Positions 35,316 to 49,253 of a stretch of 64,000 nt of DNA are shown one piece after another. Positions within the stretch are counted from its first letter, which is position 1; every line of letters begins with the position of its first letter. A model generated the notes under the pieces. That model was not told the DNA's origin. It saw only the letters and a program-made list of their open reading frames with translations, and made no database searches. The DNA is taken from assembly GCF_910591885.1 (NCBI RefSeq), contig NC_063279.1, positions 3,348,001-3,412,000 of the forward strand, read 5' to 3'. Position numbers and translations under genes: made by a program. Source of the stretch: Bombus terrestris (Eukaryota > Arthropoda > Insecta > Hymenoptera > Apidae).

Positions 35316-38300
35316 GCTATAACATTCAGCTGTTCGTTACAGAGAGTTTCTAAACTATCATGAAATACCAGTACCAATAAGCAATTAGAGAAAACAGAAA
35401 CAGAACGAAAACAAAAAAGAAAACAGAACTTTCTTCGTATCTCTTTTGCTTTTTCTCGTTCAATTTAAAATACGTAGTCGTTATTTCGTGGCAGCCTGTA
35501 CGATATAACTATACTTAGAAAATAAGAAACACCAGGAACTTCAAATATTCCAAAATATGTCGAAGAATGTAACGAATGCTATTCGTTGGTCGTTTCTTCG
35601 CGGCTCCCAAGTACATCATCGACCCTGGTGATCATTGAAGAAAGAATAGACGCACGAGTTGGTGCAAATTGAAAAAGAATCGTTGCAGAGACAGGCCTAT
35701 GACGAGCCATACGTAATGACGCATTGCTATCAGACGTTGGTATTTATTTTCAAGAAAGAACGTTAAAGGAAACTAGAAGAAAGTTTTCGAGCGTAACTGG
35801 GGATTGTTGGTAATCCTTAAATATAAATCTGAAGCGTGATAGGGTGGCCTGGGACGTAGAAAAGCGGGAAAAATATATCGCGTTACATGTACCGTGCCGT
35901 TTTCCGAAATAATCGTCGCCGTTTATTACCGCAAAACCTGTCCGAGCGCAAATTCCCACGGCGAGATTCGCTGACTCGTCGCCGGATCTGAATGCACGGC
36001 GTTATGTTACGTGAGAAAATCGCGCAAAGGGAGAGAAGATTGCACGCGGGGAAATTAGATAGTGGCGTAATAAGAAAAGTAAGGGAACTCGTTAGCCGGC
36101 TGACAAGAACGTACCTCGCTGTTCTGCCACGCTGTTTTAATTACTACATTCTAATAGGAATTCGTTTATATTCGTTTTAATTGCTCGTGTAGACTTGATT
36201 TTCAGGTCTGCGTGAAGTTACACTAGAAAGAAGAAGGGATAAAATAAAAAGCGAAACAAGGAAACAAACAGAGAGAAAGCAATTAAAAATAATGGGGGGA
36301 GAAGTTCCAGTAGGAATTTATAATGAGCATGTAGATACGTATACAAATATCCTATTTGTTTTCGTATTTTTACACCGCCGCGTTTCGTGCTTCAATTTCA
36401 AAGGGTTTTCAGTCTCGACGATTTGTTTCCTCGAAACTTTCCGCGAACATCGTAATCAGCGGAATTTGGACCCTGCATCGTTCTCTAACGTACGGAAAAT
36501 CCAAGTTTTCACGGATAAGTTGGTTTTACCGCTGTTATTAATTTATTTTTACGCGTGACCAATTTCACGGGGAAGTATACTCGTTCGAACTTCAGAGTTA
36601 CGTATGTGACTCGTTGCTTGAAAGTCTGAATTTAATGATTCTATAAATGTAGCTGAGCTCCGTAAAATTTGGCGGAATTTACGATTCGAAAAGTTGAGCT
36701 GACTGTCGAAGACGAAACTGCTCGCAGTCGATTTTAGAAAACGAGATGAAATTTTCACGCTTCTGGAATTCTCTGGTACGTTGCTTTTTACAGACGATTG
36801 ATTCAACAATTTTTTATTTCGTCAGATAGTTTATGGTAGTTTCTTTGTTTTATAACTTCGTATTAATTTTTATTGAAAATTTTTAACGATCTTCTTCTAA
36901 CCGGCGAGAAGAGTTTTCAAATATTTCAGACATTCCTCTAAAATGCTCGTTGTTTTATGGATAATAAGATTTCACCGTTTTCCAATTATCAAATATTAAT
37001 TAAGTCGCTAGTAATTCTGCTTGCAGCAAATTAAAAACAACAAGAAATATCGCTCGTATCGTTCGATAATCCTCCAACTATAAAGTTTCAGCGTCATAAA
37101 AATTGTTTAATTTACATACTTCGTGCCTCATCGATTCATCTCCCTATAAAATTAAATAGAACCTGTAAAACTAAATATACAGACGCTTTCACGTAAGGAT
37201 CATTTTAAATGCAATTTATTCGACTTCAAATTCTCCAATCCTTAGACTTATATTTTAAAATACATCAGCAAATCTAGCTAAACGTACTAACAAATCTGAC
37301 TAATCGATTTATTCTTCGGTATGTAAGAAACATTTAAACGAACAGGATGAGAAAATCAATTTTCTTTGAGAAAATGATCCAAGTACTAATTAGTAGATAT
37401 AATAAAGATTTCATATTCTACGTCACGAGTATATAGTATACAACATCGAGCGTCGTACAAATTGCATCTATTTATATAAAGAATAATAATACACTGAACG
37501 AAGTATGCATATACGAACTCGCGTACAGCTGAAGTAAACCTCAATTGAAATTTCAAATGCTTGGCAAAGAAAAAAACGTTCACCCGGAAAGACTCTTATT
37601 GCTTCTCTCGAACGGCATTTTATTTTTATAACGTTCCCTTTCTCCATATTAAAAATAAAATCCCTCGAGATCTCCATTTCCAAGAGAGTAGGTATAAAAA
37701 AAAGCTGCGTGTAAAATCTTAGCCTCCGAGCCTCCGAGGAACAATATTAAACTATTAAAAAATATTCGTGACCAAGTTACGAAATTAAACATCATGGGTA
37801 AAAATATCAAAAAATTGTTCCAGCCCAGCTCGAAAGTACTCGTGCCACGAGTAAAAAGGGAAGAAATGAGATAGAAAGGCGAGCAGTGTGCCGTAGCCAG
37901 GACTGCACAGGTCACGCGGAAACAGTTTTCCTTCGTGATTCAACTCTGTTCTTCCTTTCGGGGAGTCAAGCCCTTCGCTAAATCGTCGCCGGCTGACTTC
38001 CGGTACAAAGAAATCTGTACGCATACGGCTGAGTAATCCGTCGACGAGGCGTGGTGGTTTCTCGGCCTTAGGTTCGCAGGAACTAGGACGTCCGATATTA
38101 AATTCTCGTAGCGAGGCAAGAAGACCGTCGTCATCTCCGCCGGAAGGAGACTTTTTCGCGAACGCGCCTCGCAAATATTGACACGATATTTTCAACTCGC
38201 GTTTTCATGCCGCCGCTGCTATCTTAACGAATTCCATCGGTCATGAAAGACTTCGTTCCTTCTCTCCCGTTTTCCCCTCTTCGTTCCCAATTTTATTTTT

Positions 38301-40666
38301 TCTTCGTTCCTTCGTTTTTCCTTTTACCTTCTCTCTTCCCTTCTGGTATGCTCTTTTTGGTTTATTCGTAATCGATAAAGGAAGAACGACCTTTCAACCG
38401 AGAGCTGACGTTAAATCTTTTTTTGCAACTTGAACGATTCGACGGCGCGAGAATGGATAAGGGAGCAGAAACTTGTTAGCCGACTGATTTCAGTGAACAA
38501 AAGCTGCACAATCCGGCAAATAGGTGCCGGCGAAAGGGACAACCCTCGGCCCTTCATTGTCCAACGTACCCTCTTATTCATTTTCAGCCATTACTTTTCA
38601 GGGAATCGAACAGAGCCAGACCGAAAAAAGACGATCTTATCCCCCGGTTCGACCCGTCCGTTACATTATGCCACTATTTTTGGGCATTGAGCTCCACGTT
38701 CAGCGCTGCGCCAGGTCAGGGTTTGGTAACAAAATGACGATTTCCTTTGTTTTATCACGGTTATTGAAAACGTGCAGATACTTTATGCAAAATTAATTCT
38801 CACTTTTATTACATTCCATGTTATTATATTTGTTTCTTCGTTCACCTAATTTGAGTCTTCGACTCAAAGAGATTGTTTCGTATTACACTCTACATTTCCA
38901 GTTTGTAAGATTATAGTTTTCCGAAAGACGAATAAACAAAGTTGCAATTGATTACAGTAGCTTTTCAGAAGAAGGCGTTAATTTCGTGTAAATCTATTTT
39001 TGTTCAAAGTTATCGTAGAATCAGTAAAAGTATGTTAACACGGATATCGATTACGAAAATATGAAAATTTATGAAAATTATATATGTCCAAATGTAGTTT
39101 ATCCAGCATGAACCAGTTGGTATGAAATGTCAAACGTTGCAGGGACCGCAAAGGTTAAGATAGAATTACGATTATATCACTTTAATTACGATCGTTTACG
39201 TGTAGCATATCAAGGCATAAACTAAAGGTAATTTTAATGTAAATGTCGCGACTTGTACATTGAGCATGTATCTGCGGTTTGTTTGATGTTTATCGGGACG
39301 ATAATATAAATTAATGTTAATATAGAAATATATAATAATATCGTTATTCGGTTATTTACATATTCGATTATTAATCATCGGAAGCAATTAAATCGAGTTT
39401 ACATTTCTGTCCGCGTATTGGGCGTAGCTGAACAAATATTCTTTGTAATAATTTATGTTCAAACACGTAGGATATCTATTTACCTGTTCCTATACAATGT
39501 AGAAACTGGTGATTAAATGGAATTCGAAATCGAGGCACCTTTGAGCTGAAAGAAAGAAGGAACGTGTCAAGTCGGTGTTCTTTACGATATTCGTTCTCTC
39601 TACGATTTCAAAATCGCGAGGGAACAAAAAAAAAAAAAATAATTCTACCCAGTAAAGTCACGTCAGTCTATAATGAATCGTATAATGTGGGACAACAGAT
39701 TAATTATTGTGTCTGAAGATGAAAATTAACGAGAGAAAATATACGGTTGGATAACGACAAATATTATTCAAGACTTGCTATAAAATAATAAAATCGTTCG
39801 TGCGAACTCCAATGCGAATTACGTATGCAGGATAATCGTTATCTCGTTTATGATCGTCGTATAACTATCACGATAGGTTGTGAATATGTATACAGCGACA
39901 TTAAAAGGAACAATTCGTTCGTTGCCATTAGTTTATTATGTATCGCGAGAAAGATTAATAAAAGAAATGGGACTAATAAAAAAAAAGATATACTGATTCG
40001 GTATTCGCTCACGGATATCTGCTGGCGTCTAAACGGTATAATATACGACAAAACGAAAAAATAATGTCAAGTGACGCTTGACATGCACGCTGTACCATAG
40101 TAACCTGCCTCGTCGAGCTTCGTACAGTATCCAAGAGCGAAATGTTCGAATGCAAGATGGTAGAAAAGATGGGAAAGTGGAAAGAACGGATTGAATGATA
40201 AAAAGGGGTAGAAAAAATATGGTGAATCGGGGAAAATTTCTGATAAAATAGATCATTGTAGTTTGGTTAAAAGAAGCCTGGCAATTTTATAATCAGAGTT
40301 TCTATTCGAAGGAACAATGGCGATGATAATGACGTAGAGTCGATCGAGCGAATTTGTCTTATTAATTCTTGTCTTCGGTTTCCAGGTTACAATTTACAAC
40401 TTGCGTTATAATATTCTTATTTATTATTACATATATTATTATTTATTAATACACGTATTATTTTCATTTTATTACTTTTTTATTGTACCATGGATACCGT
40501 ATTACAAAATAACTGCAATATACTACAAAATATATTTTCATATTTCAGTTATTAATTTTCGTAGTTAAATCGTTATGATTATAAAGTAAAATAACTATCT
40601 GGCAGTTACGTAAAATATATAAATATTTATAAATCATCATGAACGTTGAGTTATTCCCGGGGGAAA

Positions 40667-40690
40667 TTTTTTTTTTTTTTTTTTTTTTTT
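40667..40690 (+). repeat. T24 homopolymer
   Basis: An uninterrupted T run, possibly the reverse of a retroposon tail. No target duplication was recognised. Confidence 0.85.
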
Positions 40691-43600
40691 GAAATCGATT
40701 TACCTGGAAATATACGAAACCATAGTAGCATAATTAGGTACTGTATAATTAAGTTTGATTTAAAATAATTTAAATTTCGCCAATGTGCAACACAAATCAG
40801 ATTAATATTCGCTCGTTATTGTGCGAGCGTATGGTTTCATTATGTATGAGTGTATGGATAGAGAGATTAAACATGTGTTGATACGTTAATAACTTTTCTT
40901 CATTTTTTCGACCTATCAGGTAATCATATCTGTTTGAATTTCCATCTTTTCAGAAAATTTGGACAGAAAACGTAAAATTTATACAATTACGATAATTTTA
41001 TAAATCACGAGAAATGCCACCGCGATAATGCCATCACGTCACAATGCGAGATTCGCGTGACGTTTAATTTAGGTTTTCTTTCGATGCGGGATCAACGAGA
41101 CGATGTAACTCTCTTTGGAGGAATCCAAAGTTCCGGGGGATAACAATAGAAAAAGCGGAGGTAATGTCTGCCATGCGAACGGCCGGTTGTCGTAACCGCG
41201 GCCTGGATTTCGCTACGCTCCCGTTCCGATCGCAGAAGCACCGAATAGAAATCGCTAATTCGCTTTTGTTCCTTTTCCTCGCCGCGAACGTGCGAGTTCC
41301 CAGAGTTACCAGCGCGCCAATGAGTCTTCGCTGCGATATGCTTCGACAGCACGAGCGCCCAACTATTAGACGAGTTCATCCATTTTGAATAGCGCGTTTG
41401 AAATACCAAAGTGCAAGTTCTTAATGCAAATCTTAAGCACAAATTGAACGTTTATCGAATGTCAACTAGATCGCTATGGTCTCGATATAGTTCTTTTGGT
41501 ACTTGAAAATACTTGGTTATTTTCATATTCGAAGGTTTCTTGTTGTTCTCACAAGGTATGGTTGCCTTTATTTCCACTCGCTATACTTCAACTTCAAACG
41601 TCGCGATGAATAATTAAACTTGCATCTTATAAGACGTATTTGATTTTCAAGCCTTTCACGATCTGCGGCATCGCATTTTAACAAGCAAATTACTAACGAA
41701 ACGACAGGTTCATTTATTTATTTACATTATATTAATTCCTATAAAGTTTTCGGAGTACTAAAAAATGTCAAACCTGGAAATGTTAATATATAATAACGAT
41801 AGAATTCATTTGAGAAAAAAAAAACAGAGAAGAAAAGATTTTCTCTTTCTAATCAATAATAAGAAGAAGGATAACGAAAAATATCAGGACGGTCTTTCGT
41901 TGTTTTTCTTTAGAAAAAATATACTGATCTATATTCCTAATGGGAGTAACCCCTTTTCTCGAGAAAGTTATGATTCTATTCTTAGATACTATCGTATGAG
42001 AAGTGTGGCAAAATAAATTCAGGGGTGGAACAGACGCTATTGTGCAGGTATAGTTTACGCGTGATATCCAGGATGAAGGGAATAATTTGTCGATTTTATG
42101 ATAGCATATTTTACGCTGGGTGTGCTGAATGTACATATGTAGTAGTAGGAGGTAGTACGTGGTATTAAACGAGGTAATAAGATGTCTGTGCTATACGGAT
42201 GAGTTGATTAAGCTTCTACTCTGAACTTGGCTTGTTAGAAGATCATTTGGCGCGAAAATCTCTTAAATGAAGTATCGTTCTTGATTTATTAAATATTGCT
42301 ATTCTGGAAGTTGTTGACATTTTGTTGTATTTTATGGACTTAATAAAGTCGAGGTCTGCATAATAAACGCTGTGATTAATTTAAGTTGCATCTTACAGAG
42401 CAAAATCGTGAGAGCTTGCTAGCTTTTATGAATATTTAACTTCGATGGATTTCTGCTCGCTTGGAGCACCAATCATAAGAAAATAAGCAAACATAAAAAA
42501 GGCACGGTTTATCCTTTTATAATGCGAGTAATTTTCTCCCAGAGAACATAATTATTTGTTCAATTTACGGCAACGCTAATCATCGACCTGCATTTTTCTG
42601 TAACATTCAAATTGCTAATGTATTTTGGAAGAATTTTTTAAATATTTAGACGTTCGAGAAATTAAAACAATGATAATTTATTTCTCAAACAAATATACAT
42701 ATATATATGTTGATTCACAAGAATAAAAAATATAAAATTCTCTTTATTCGTAATACAAAAGGCTGCAGTTCATCGACTAATATCCCCCCTCTCTCTCTCC
42801 TCAAACTAAAATTTATCTTTCAATTATGAAATTAATTTGCTTTTGAATTAAATAAATCCATATACTAAATTAAAGAACTTTTAAAATTTATCGAGTATGA
42901 ATTCTATCTCTGATGACTCAAATGACAAACTGGCTTGCCACTGAATGAAGATGACTTTGCCAGAACCTACAAATAGTTTTATTAATTTTGTATGCAAACC
43001 AGAATTTTCATATTTTCGTAGCTCTGTTCGATGGAAGTCTAGGAAGCTGCAAGTAAAATCCTAATTACACGAGACAAGTGGGAATTAGAGAGCAAGCAAT
43101 TCAGATTGCGTTTCTACAGACGATAAGCGACTTCGATTCTTCGATTACCCCGCAGTTCCCAATAATCGTAAACGAACGAGTTGATCAAGTTACTGTACGC
43201 TCAGGAAGTGACAAGGAGAGGAAAGAGAAATAGACTTACAATTCGTCATATCACAAAAGGGAGCTAACGGTGTAGTGATTACGGTTTACCTCTTTGCTAT
43301 CTGAGAACTTGCTCAAAATAATACGTATAACGTATAACACTTCACACTTTGGTTAACGAGTATCATGTAACTTCCATTGTTAACTCGATAACGAGAGCTT
43401 TGTTCTTTGTAGTATTTGCAAAATTTTATTTCTCCCGAAACACAAAGATATTAAAATAGAAGGCTGAGATACGCACTAATGTTTCGTCAAAAACCTGGCG
43501 GAAAAATTAGAATAATTAAAACTTATTATTTCTCGTTATTTTTATATTTATTATAACAACGTGCGGAATATTTATTGCGCGTGTATTCTTTTAAATAGAA

Positions 43601-44495
43601 ATAATAGAAAAATCTTTTACACGAAAGTAAAAATAACGGGAAAATTTTATATAACGTGTTTATTAATATTTATTATCGCTGAAAATCATAACAAAATTCA
43701 GAGAATCGTTTACATCCGTAGCAGAACTTATTAACTTGATCGTCCGTCGCTGTAATCACGGGAGAAAAAAAAAAAGCGGAACAATCTTGCCTCGTTTTTG
43801 AACTCGTAACAGGGAGTTCGATGCTATAACGATCGTCGACAATTCGAAGATCGGCGTTCGTTTCTACTTCAGCCAGCTGCACCAATTAGTAGACACTTGA
43901 CAGCTAGGCAACTTCATCGTGGAGTTGCAACTTAAAAACAGCGAAGTGGATACGAAGCGAGGAACTTGGTGGACGTGATTCGATGGGCAAATATAAACGA
44001 CCTCGCAGCTTCGACAGAGCAACGGTACACGCGGCGTTCATTAAATCGTAGCAATTATTCGGTCTGGTTCACCGATGCTTTTCAAAATTATCGCGCGTTT
44101 CGAATTTTCAAGACGACAATCGCGTGCTGTAGCTATATTGCCAGAGTTGCGCTATAAATTAATTTTAATTTATAACTGTAACCTATAACTCTGGCAATCG
44201 AAACGAAGAAAAGCGCCTGACATTTCGATTAGCTTACCCTCGTAATAATTTGAACGAAACGTGTGGGTAATTAAGATAATAATTTCACACTTGAAAGTCA
44301 GATCGATTCAAGTCCATTTTACATTTGATATATTACCAATCTGTCTATATATATTACAAAAGTGACTAATCTACTTATCAATACCCGGATCACACCCCTA
44401 TACCTGAATAGAAACGTGAAAATTGGACAGTATATTTGTTTTTCGAATTTATAATCCTTATAATCCTTTTACGGTCTTTTAAAATACAGATCTTA

Positions 44496-44790
44496 AAAGG
44501 GTAAAACAGGGGTAATATTTCTTTTATAAGATGACCGTACTTTTATGTTCTAACTAAAGTTAGAGACGTGAAATTCAACGTATGAACTTCTCGTTAAAAA
44601 TAAACGAATATTCGTTTGAGCGTTTGAAATTCAACCCATATAAGGGTAAAAAGGGGCCAAGCTGTTTTCTCAAAAGATAGCCGCATTTCCATATCCATTA
44701 AAGCTAACGATCTGGGATCGGGCAAACAAACTCCTCATTAAAAATGAGGATAAACGTGTTCGAGTGTTTTCCGAAATTTAGTTTTTAAAG
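44496..44790 (+). repeat. Satellite-like dimer, about 145-bp unit
   Basis: Two diverged direct copies start at AAAAGGGTAAAACAGGGG (44,496) and at TAAGGGTAAAAAGGGGCC (44,641). Each continues with a similar order of blocks: TTTTATAAGATGACCG against TCTCAAAAGATAGCCG, and ACTTCTCGTTAAAAAT against ACTCCTCATTAAAAAT. No open frame. Confidence 0.65.
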
Positions 44791-46902
44791 GATTTTCAAA
44801 CAGAGGCTAATAAACATAAATTATCGTAAAAGCGCATACTGTGCGAGCGAAGCCATGGACAAAGTATATTATATTATATTATATCTTAGTATATAGCAAG
44901 TAAAATATAGTATATCATATTATTCATATTATATCGTGTTACTTTGTAAATAAAAAGAATTAACGGTAAAAACCGTTTCAAGTAGAACGACCGAACGTAA
45001 CAGAAATCTTACTTTAAACAAATTATAACTTTGAACAGATGGTTCTGGAAAATTCTTTTTTACAGATTAAGTAAAGAAACAGCTGTTCACCCTACGGAAA
45101 TAGTACTCCACATAATCGTATCACAGATAGCGATGTATCCAAGAGATACAAGTGAGTGAAATTATGAAGTATTACGAAGCATACAAAACTTTTTTCTTAA
45201 TAAAACGTATTCCTCTTAACAATGTGTACAATCTAGCGATTAAAACCGATATTTATCAATAACAAGTGACCATCGATCTTTATAATCCGATTAATTGGAT
45301 TGGTAACCCAAGTGTTACGTCGCGTGAAAAGGCCAGCGCGACGTCTTTTAATGTCTGACCGTCAGGGCCCAAGCATTGTTAGAGAAACCCTTAATAAACC
45401 TAAGGCCCCACCATAAACCGAGTCTTATTAGCTTGCAGGAACCTGGAATCGAATTTACACAAGTAATTACGGATTTTGTCATTAGATGGGTATTGACAAA
45501 AACCGCGATCATTTAGTTGCCAACCCAATAAATTTAAGTAATAAACAATTGGCTGTATGTTAAAATTTACATTCAAAGTTTACAATTTTGATCATAATAA
45601 TTTGATAAATTGATCATAATAATTTTAGTATAAACTAATAAATCCGATATTTATCCGGCATTTTTCTCATAGAACTGATTTTAAATATAACATTACGTTT
45701 AAATTAAATTTGTTATTCGTTGAGCAATATCACGAATACTTTCGATCGCAAATATCAATAAACATAATTTTCAGAATACTGAAACGTTTCGCTCGATACA
45801 TACGAAAGAGAGATGAAACATTTAGGAACATACGAAGAGCACTACGTGCACATAAATCCTACGAAAAAAATTAATTCGTGCAGCTCAATTCGTCCTCAAA
45901 ATTGATCACATTTTTTCGGTATTTCATTGGCCGGTAGCCGTGGAATAAATAAGTGGGCGTTGTTTACCATTTCCCCCTGTTTTCTCGTTTTCTTTTTATG
46001 CCATTGACTGGGACGGAATAATACTCTATTGCCTTTGGTAAGCCAATGTAAACGACCTAGCCGCTCTCACGGGCCATGATAGAGGAACGTCGTTTTTCCA
46101 AGGAAAGTTTATTTGGCATTCACGTGTATTTCACTTGTATTCGCCACGGGAAAGAACGGGGATGAGCGAAGCGTAGTGCAGGAGGAGAAAAGAAGGTGAA
46201 AAGAAGAGGAAACTTCTTCACGGAGGTAACGGAAAGTTAATACGATAGTTGCGATTCAATTCGGAATGCAGGAATAATTGTACGGGTATTCTCTTCGCTC
46301 CCTTTTTAATTAAATATCCTATCGATATTTATGATGAACGCGATATTATGCCAATGTTTGGTACTACGATGAATCAAACCGTTTTACACGTACGTAGCCG
46401 AACGCGGCTACGCTATATCGCGAGAAGTAGAAACTGAAACGAAGCAGACTTATAAATTCTGACACTCGCTGGATATATCGAAGGTTTGAGTAGAAAGTTT
46501 GCGAGAAAATTCTAGAGTCCATGAAGTATGTAAACGCAAATACTTAGGCTGATTAGGTTGTTAAGAAATTCTTGTCTGTTTCGACGTCGGAGAAAATAGC
46601 AATAATAACTGTTACATTTAACTATACGAGGTCAAACATAGTTGAAACAATTACAAGCATTTTAAGGTATCAAGTCTGTTTTATCCTTCTTTAGGTCTGC
46701 TACATCATTTGAAATATCTTCTTCTTTATAATCACTGGATTTCTTATTTCTTACATTTGAGAATAACGTGCAAGAATGTGTGATTTCTCTTTTCGTTAAT
46801 TTCTTTTTTTTTAATATTATAAGTATTTATGAATGTTGAAGTTAAAGCGATATTTGGACATGAAAATTCTACGGCCATAGCAAACCATAGCAAAGTTAGA
46901 TA
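44791..46902. other. Intergenic, no supportable gene
   Basis: Includes an (ATATT)n patch near 44,866 and a GC-rich patch at 45,310-45,430 with an 8-base perfect inverted repeat ACGTCGCG/CGCGACGT (45,317-45,324 and 45,337-45,344), possibly an LTR fragment. Nothing else is recognised. Confidence 0.45.
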
Positions 46903-47379
46903 TACAGGGTGGTTGGTAACTGCAGAAAGGGGGTGATTCTACGTGAAAAAAGAAGTCGAAAATGTAGAATAAAAATTTTTCGTTTGAGGCTTTGTTTTCG
47001 AAAAAATCGACTTAGAAAGTGTTCATAGAAATTTAATTAGAAGAGCAGAAGTATGTGTTCGGCAGAATGGGCAATATTTTCAGCAATTTTTGTAATAATA
47101 AGCCTTATGATTACTTCATATTATTTCATTATGTATTTCTAATTTTCTGTTACGGCAAAAACAAATTTAAACTGCGATAATATCCATCGGGACAACGATC
47201 TACCAGTGAGATCCGTTATAACGAGACGCGATAAAGTGCACGCGTACCGAGCCAAAATTCAAAGTCGATTTTCTCGAAAACAAAGCCTCAAACGAAAAAT
47301 TTTTATTCTATATTTTCGACTTCTTTTTTCGCGTAGAATCACCTTTCCGCTTGTACCACCAGTTACCAACCACCCTGTA
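46903..47379. mobile_element. Palindromic MITE with ~115-bp terminal inverted repeats
   Basis: TA, then CAGGGTGGTTGGTAACTG at the left. The right end on the other strand is CAGGGTGGTTGGTAACTGG, then TA. The inverted arms continue inward with small indels, sharing GTGATTCTACG, AAAAAAGAAGTCGAAAAT and TTTTTCGTTTGAGGCTTTG. It is 477 bp with no transposase. The TA target and CAGGGT end fit a Tc1/mariner-type non-autonomous element. The arms are related to the relics at 7.9-8.5 kb. Confidence 0.9.
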
Positions 47380-49225
47380 TATATGTCTTGTAAGTTTCGA
47401 AACTATCGAAAGATGATCAAAATAGCACAGATTCGAAGCGAAGTTGCTATATAACCAGAGATTGACATCATCATTCATGATTCGTCGAAAATTGTATTTC
47501 TACAAAGCCTTGCAAACGACAAGTAATAATGGTACATTTCAAAATCAAGCAAAAACGACACACTTTCGCACCGAATCGCGTTACATCGGCACAAACTTCT
47601 GATTTTCGTGCGTGAATATAAAGTCCTTCTACTTTTCCACGGAGAAATTTTCGTAGGAATATGAACAAATGTATTTTTACGCTTTGAAGGAAGGCAAATG
47701 ATGCCTCTGGAGGATCGTCTTTTACATTTTCGAGCGAGGTAACGTTTGTTTTATATTTCGAGAGCAACGAGGAACAAACGTTCCGTACGATTTGTTCAGG
47801 AACTCCCGATAAAAGCTACTTAACGTTTGGATATTCGGCCGCTTTTCGTTTTCATTATAATGTAATGCACCACGACGTGACGAAATTTTATATCGACGGT
47901 GAAACGTTTACGGAGTTCGATTGTAAGTAAAACATCACACGTACGTCGCGTACGCGATACAACTTGGCCGTAATTTCTCATCTGAAACTGTAATGAGACC
48001 GGCATTACCTGAATTATAGCTCGCGGCATCCACGATAATGGAAATAGTCGTGTGAAATGTATCGACTTCGTCTTCGGAAAACGAAATACCTCGCCAGATA
48101 CGGTAATTTAAGAAAGAGTTTGCACATTCATCGCATGAATAATATAGAAATTTCTCTGAAGTCAAACTAACTTTACCGTTTATCTGTTTCTCCTTTTTTA
48201 AATTATAATTTCTCAATCTCATTACCCAAGTACACGATTAATGTTCGATTCTAAAAATAGACAAATTACTTTCGCGAGATCCCCTTCGAAATTCGTTTCG
48301 AATCAAATTTCTTCTAACACCATTCTCCTTTTAAACATTTTTTAACCATTTTGTTCAATCAAATTTTTCATACATTTCTTTTTCGCGTGTCTTTGCATTT
48401 AGCTAAATTTAAGTTAAGTTAAATACGCAGTTGCAAAATTATTGTTTCCATTTGAAGACTTCGATAGAGCTCAGCGACTCCATAAGAAATCGCCTCATTA
48501 TACTTTTCGATCTTTGAACTGGAGCAATCAAAGGAACCGACTGCACGCAATCGAGCTTTACTTTCTACTTCAATCCCTTCTCGAGGCCAGCATCGATAAA
48601 CTAGCCTTTTCTTTTCAACCTTAAGAATTTCCTTATTCTCGTCGATAACGAGCCAACGAGAGATCGTCATTAATGACAAGAAAGTGTCGTGGTAGAAGGC
48701 CAAGGTCAGCCACTTGAAAACATCCACTCGCCATTTCATTATGCTTGCACACGAATTTCCTGACAACGAATTCACCGAAATCAAACAATCACCAAATCAC
48801 CAAACAATCGACCAGATCGTTAAATCCAGGACGGAATTTACGAAAGGTTCACTGACATTGGACAAATGTGGAACAAAGTTGAACAATTTTAAGGACAAGG
48901 TAGATGTTAAAAAATGTAACGTGCTTATTGAATATCATTGCCACGCCGTTAAAAAGTATACATTCTACATACATAACATAATTTCCAACATAAATCTTTT
49001 ATTTGCCTACTTCTTATTTCTACATTCGTATACTAAAAAATTAGCCTATGGTATGAATAATTTGTTTAAATAATTTTGCGAATTGTATTTGAAATATACA
49101 ATTGTTACATAGATTTTTTAATTTCTTTCAAATTTGACCTCGCGTGGCCTTGATAGTTACGCCACGTCGTGTGTCATAGAAAATCTCTTGCGCAACACTC
49201 GAGACACGTTTAGAAAAAGTTTCTG

Positions 49226-49253
49226 TAAGTGTTCAAATACTTCCGTGACCCAG
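49226..49253 (-). mobile_element. Isolated Tc1-like terminal repeat
   Basis: On the minus strand it reads ACTGGGTCACGGAAGTATTT then GAACAC, matching the element end at 2485 (CACTGACTCACAAAAGTATT then TGAACA) at most positions. The rest of the element is not recognisable. Confidence 0.4.

Larger units (their letters stand above)
34628..44495. other. Long intergenic stretch, no supportable gene
   Basis: Contains a CT microsatellite at 35,200-35,314, a T24 run at 40,667-40,690 and CpG-rich patches at 35.9-36.1, 37.9-38.2, 38.4-38.7 and 41.1-41.4 kb without convincing frames. If a gene spans this region, its exons are too short or too diverged for me to see. Confidence 0.45.

Noticed and set aside
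35120..35377. 85-codon minus-strand Glu/Arg-repeat frame
   Set aside because: A translation of the CT microsatellite.
48419..49073. Overlapping frames of ~120 codons on both strands
   Set aside because: No recognisable motif, splice signals or coding-like composition. Overlap on both strands suggests chance.
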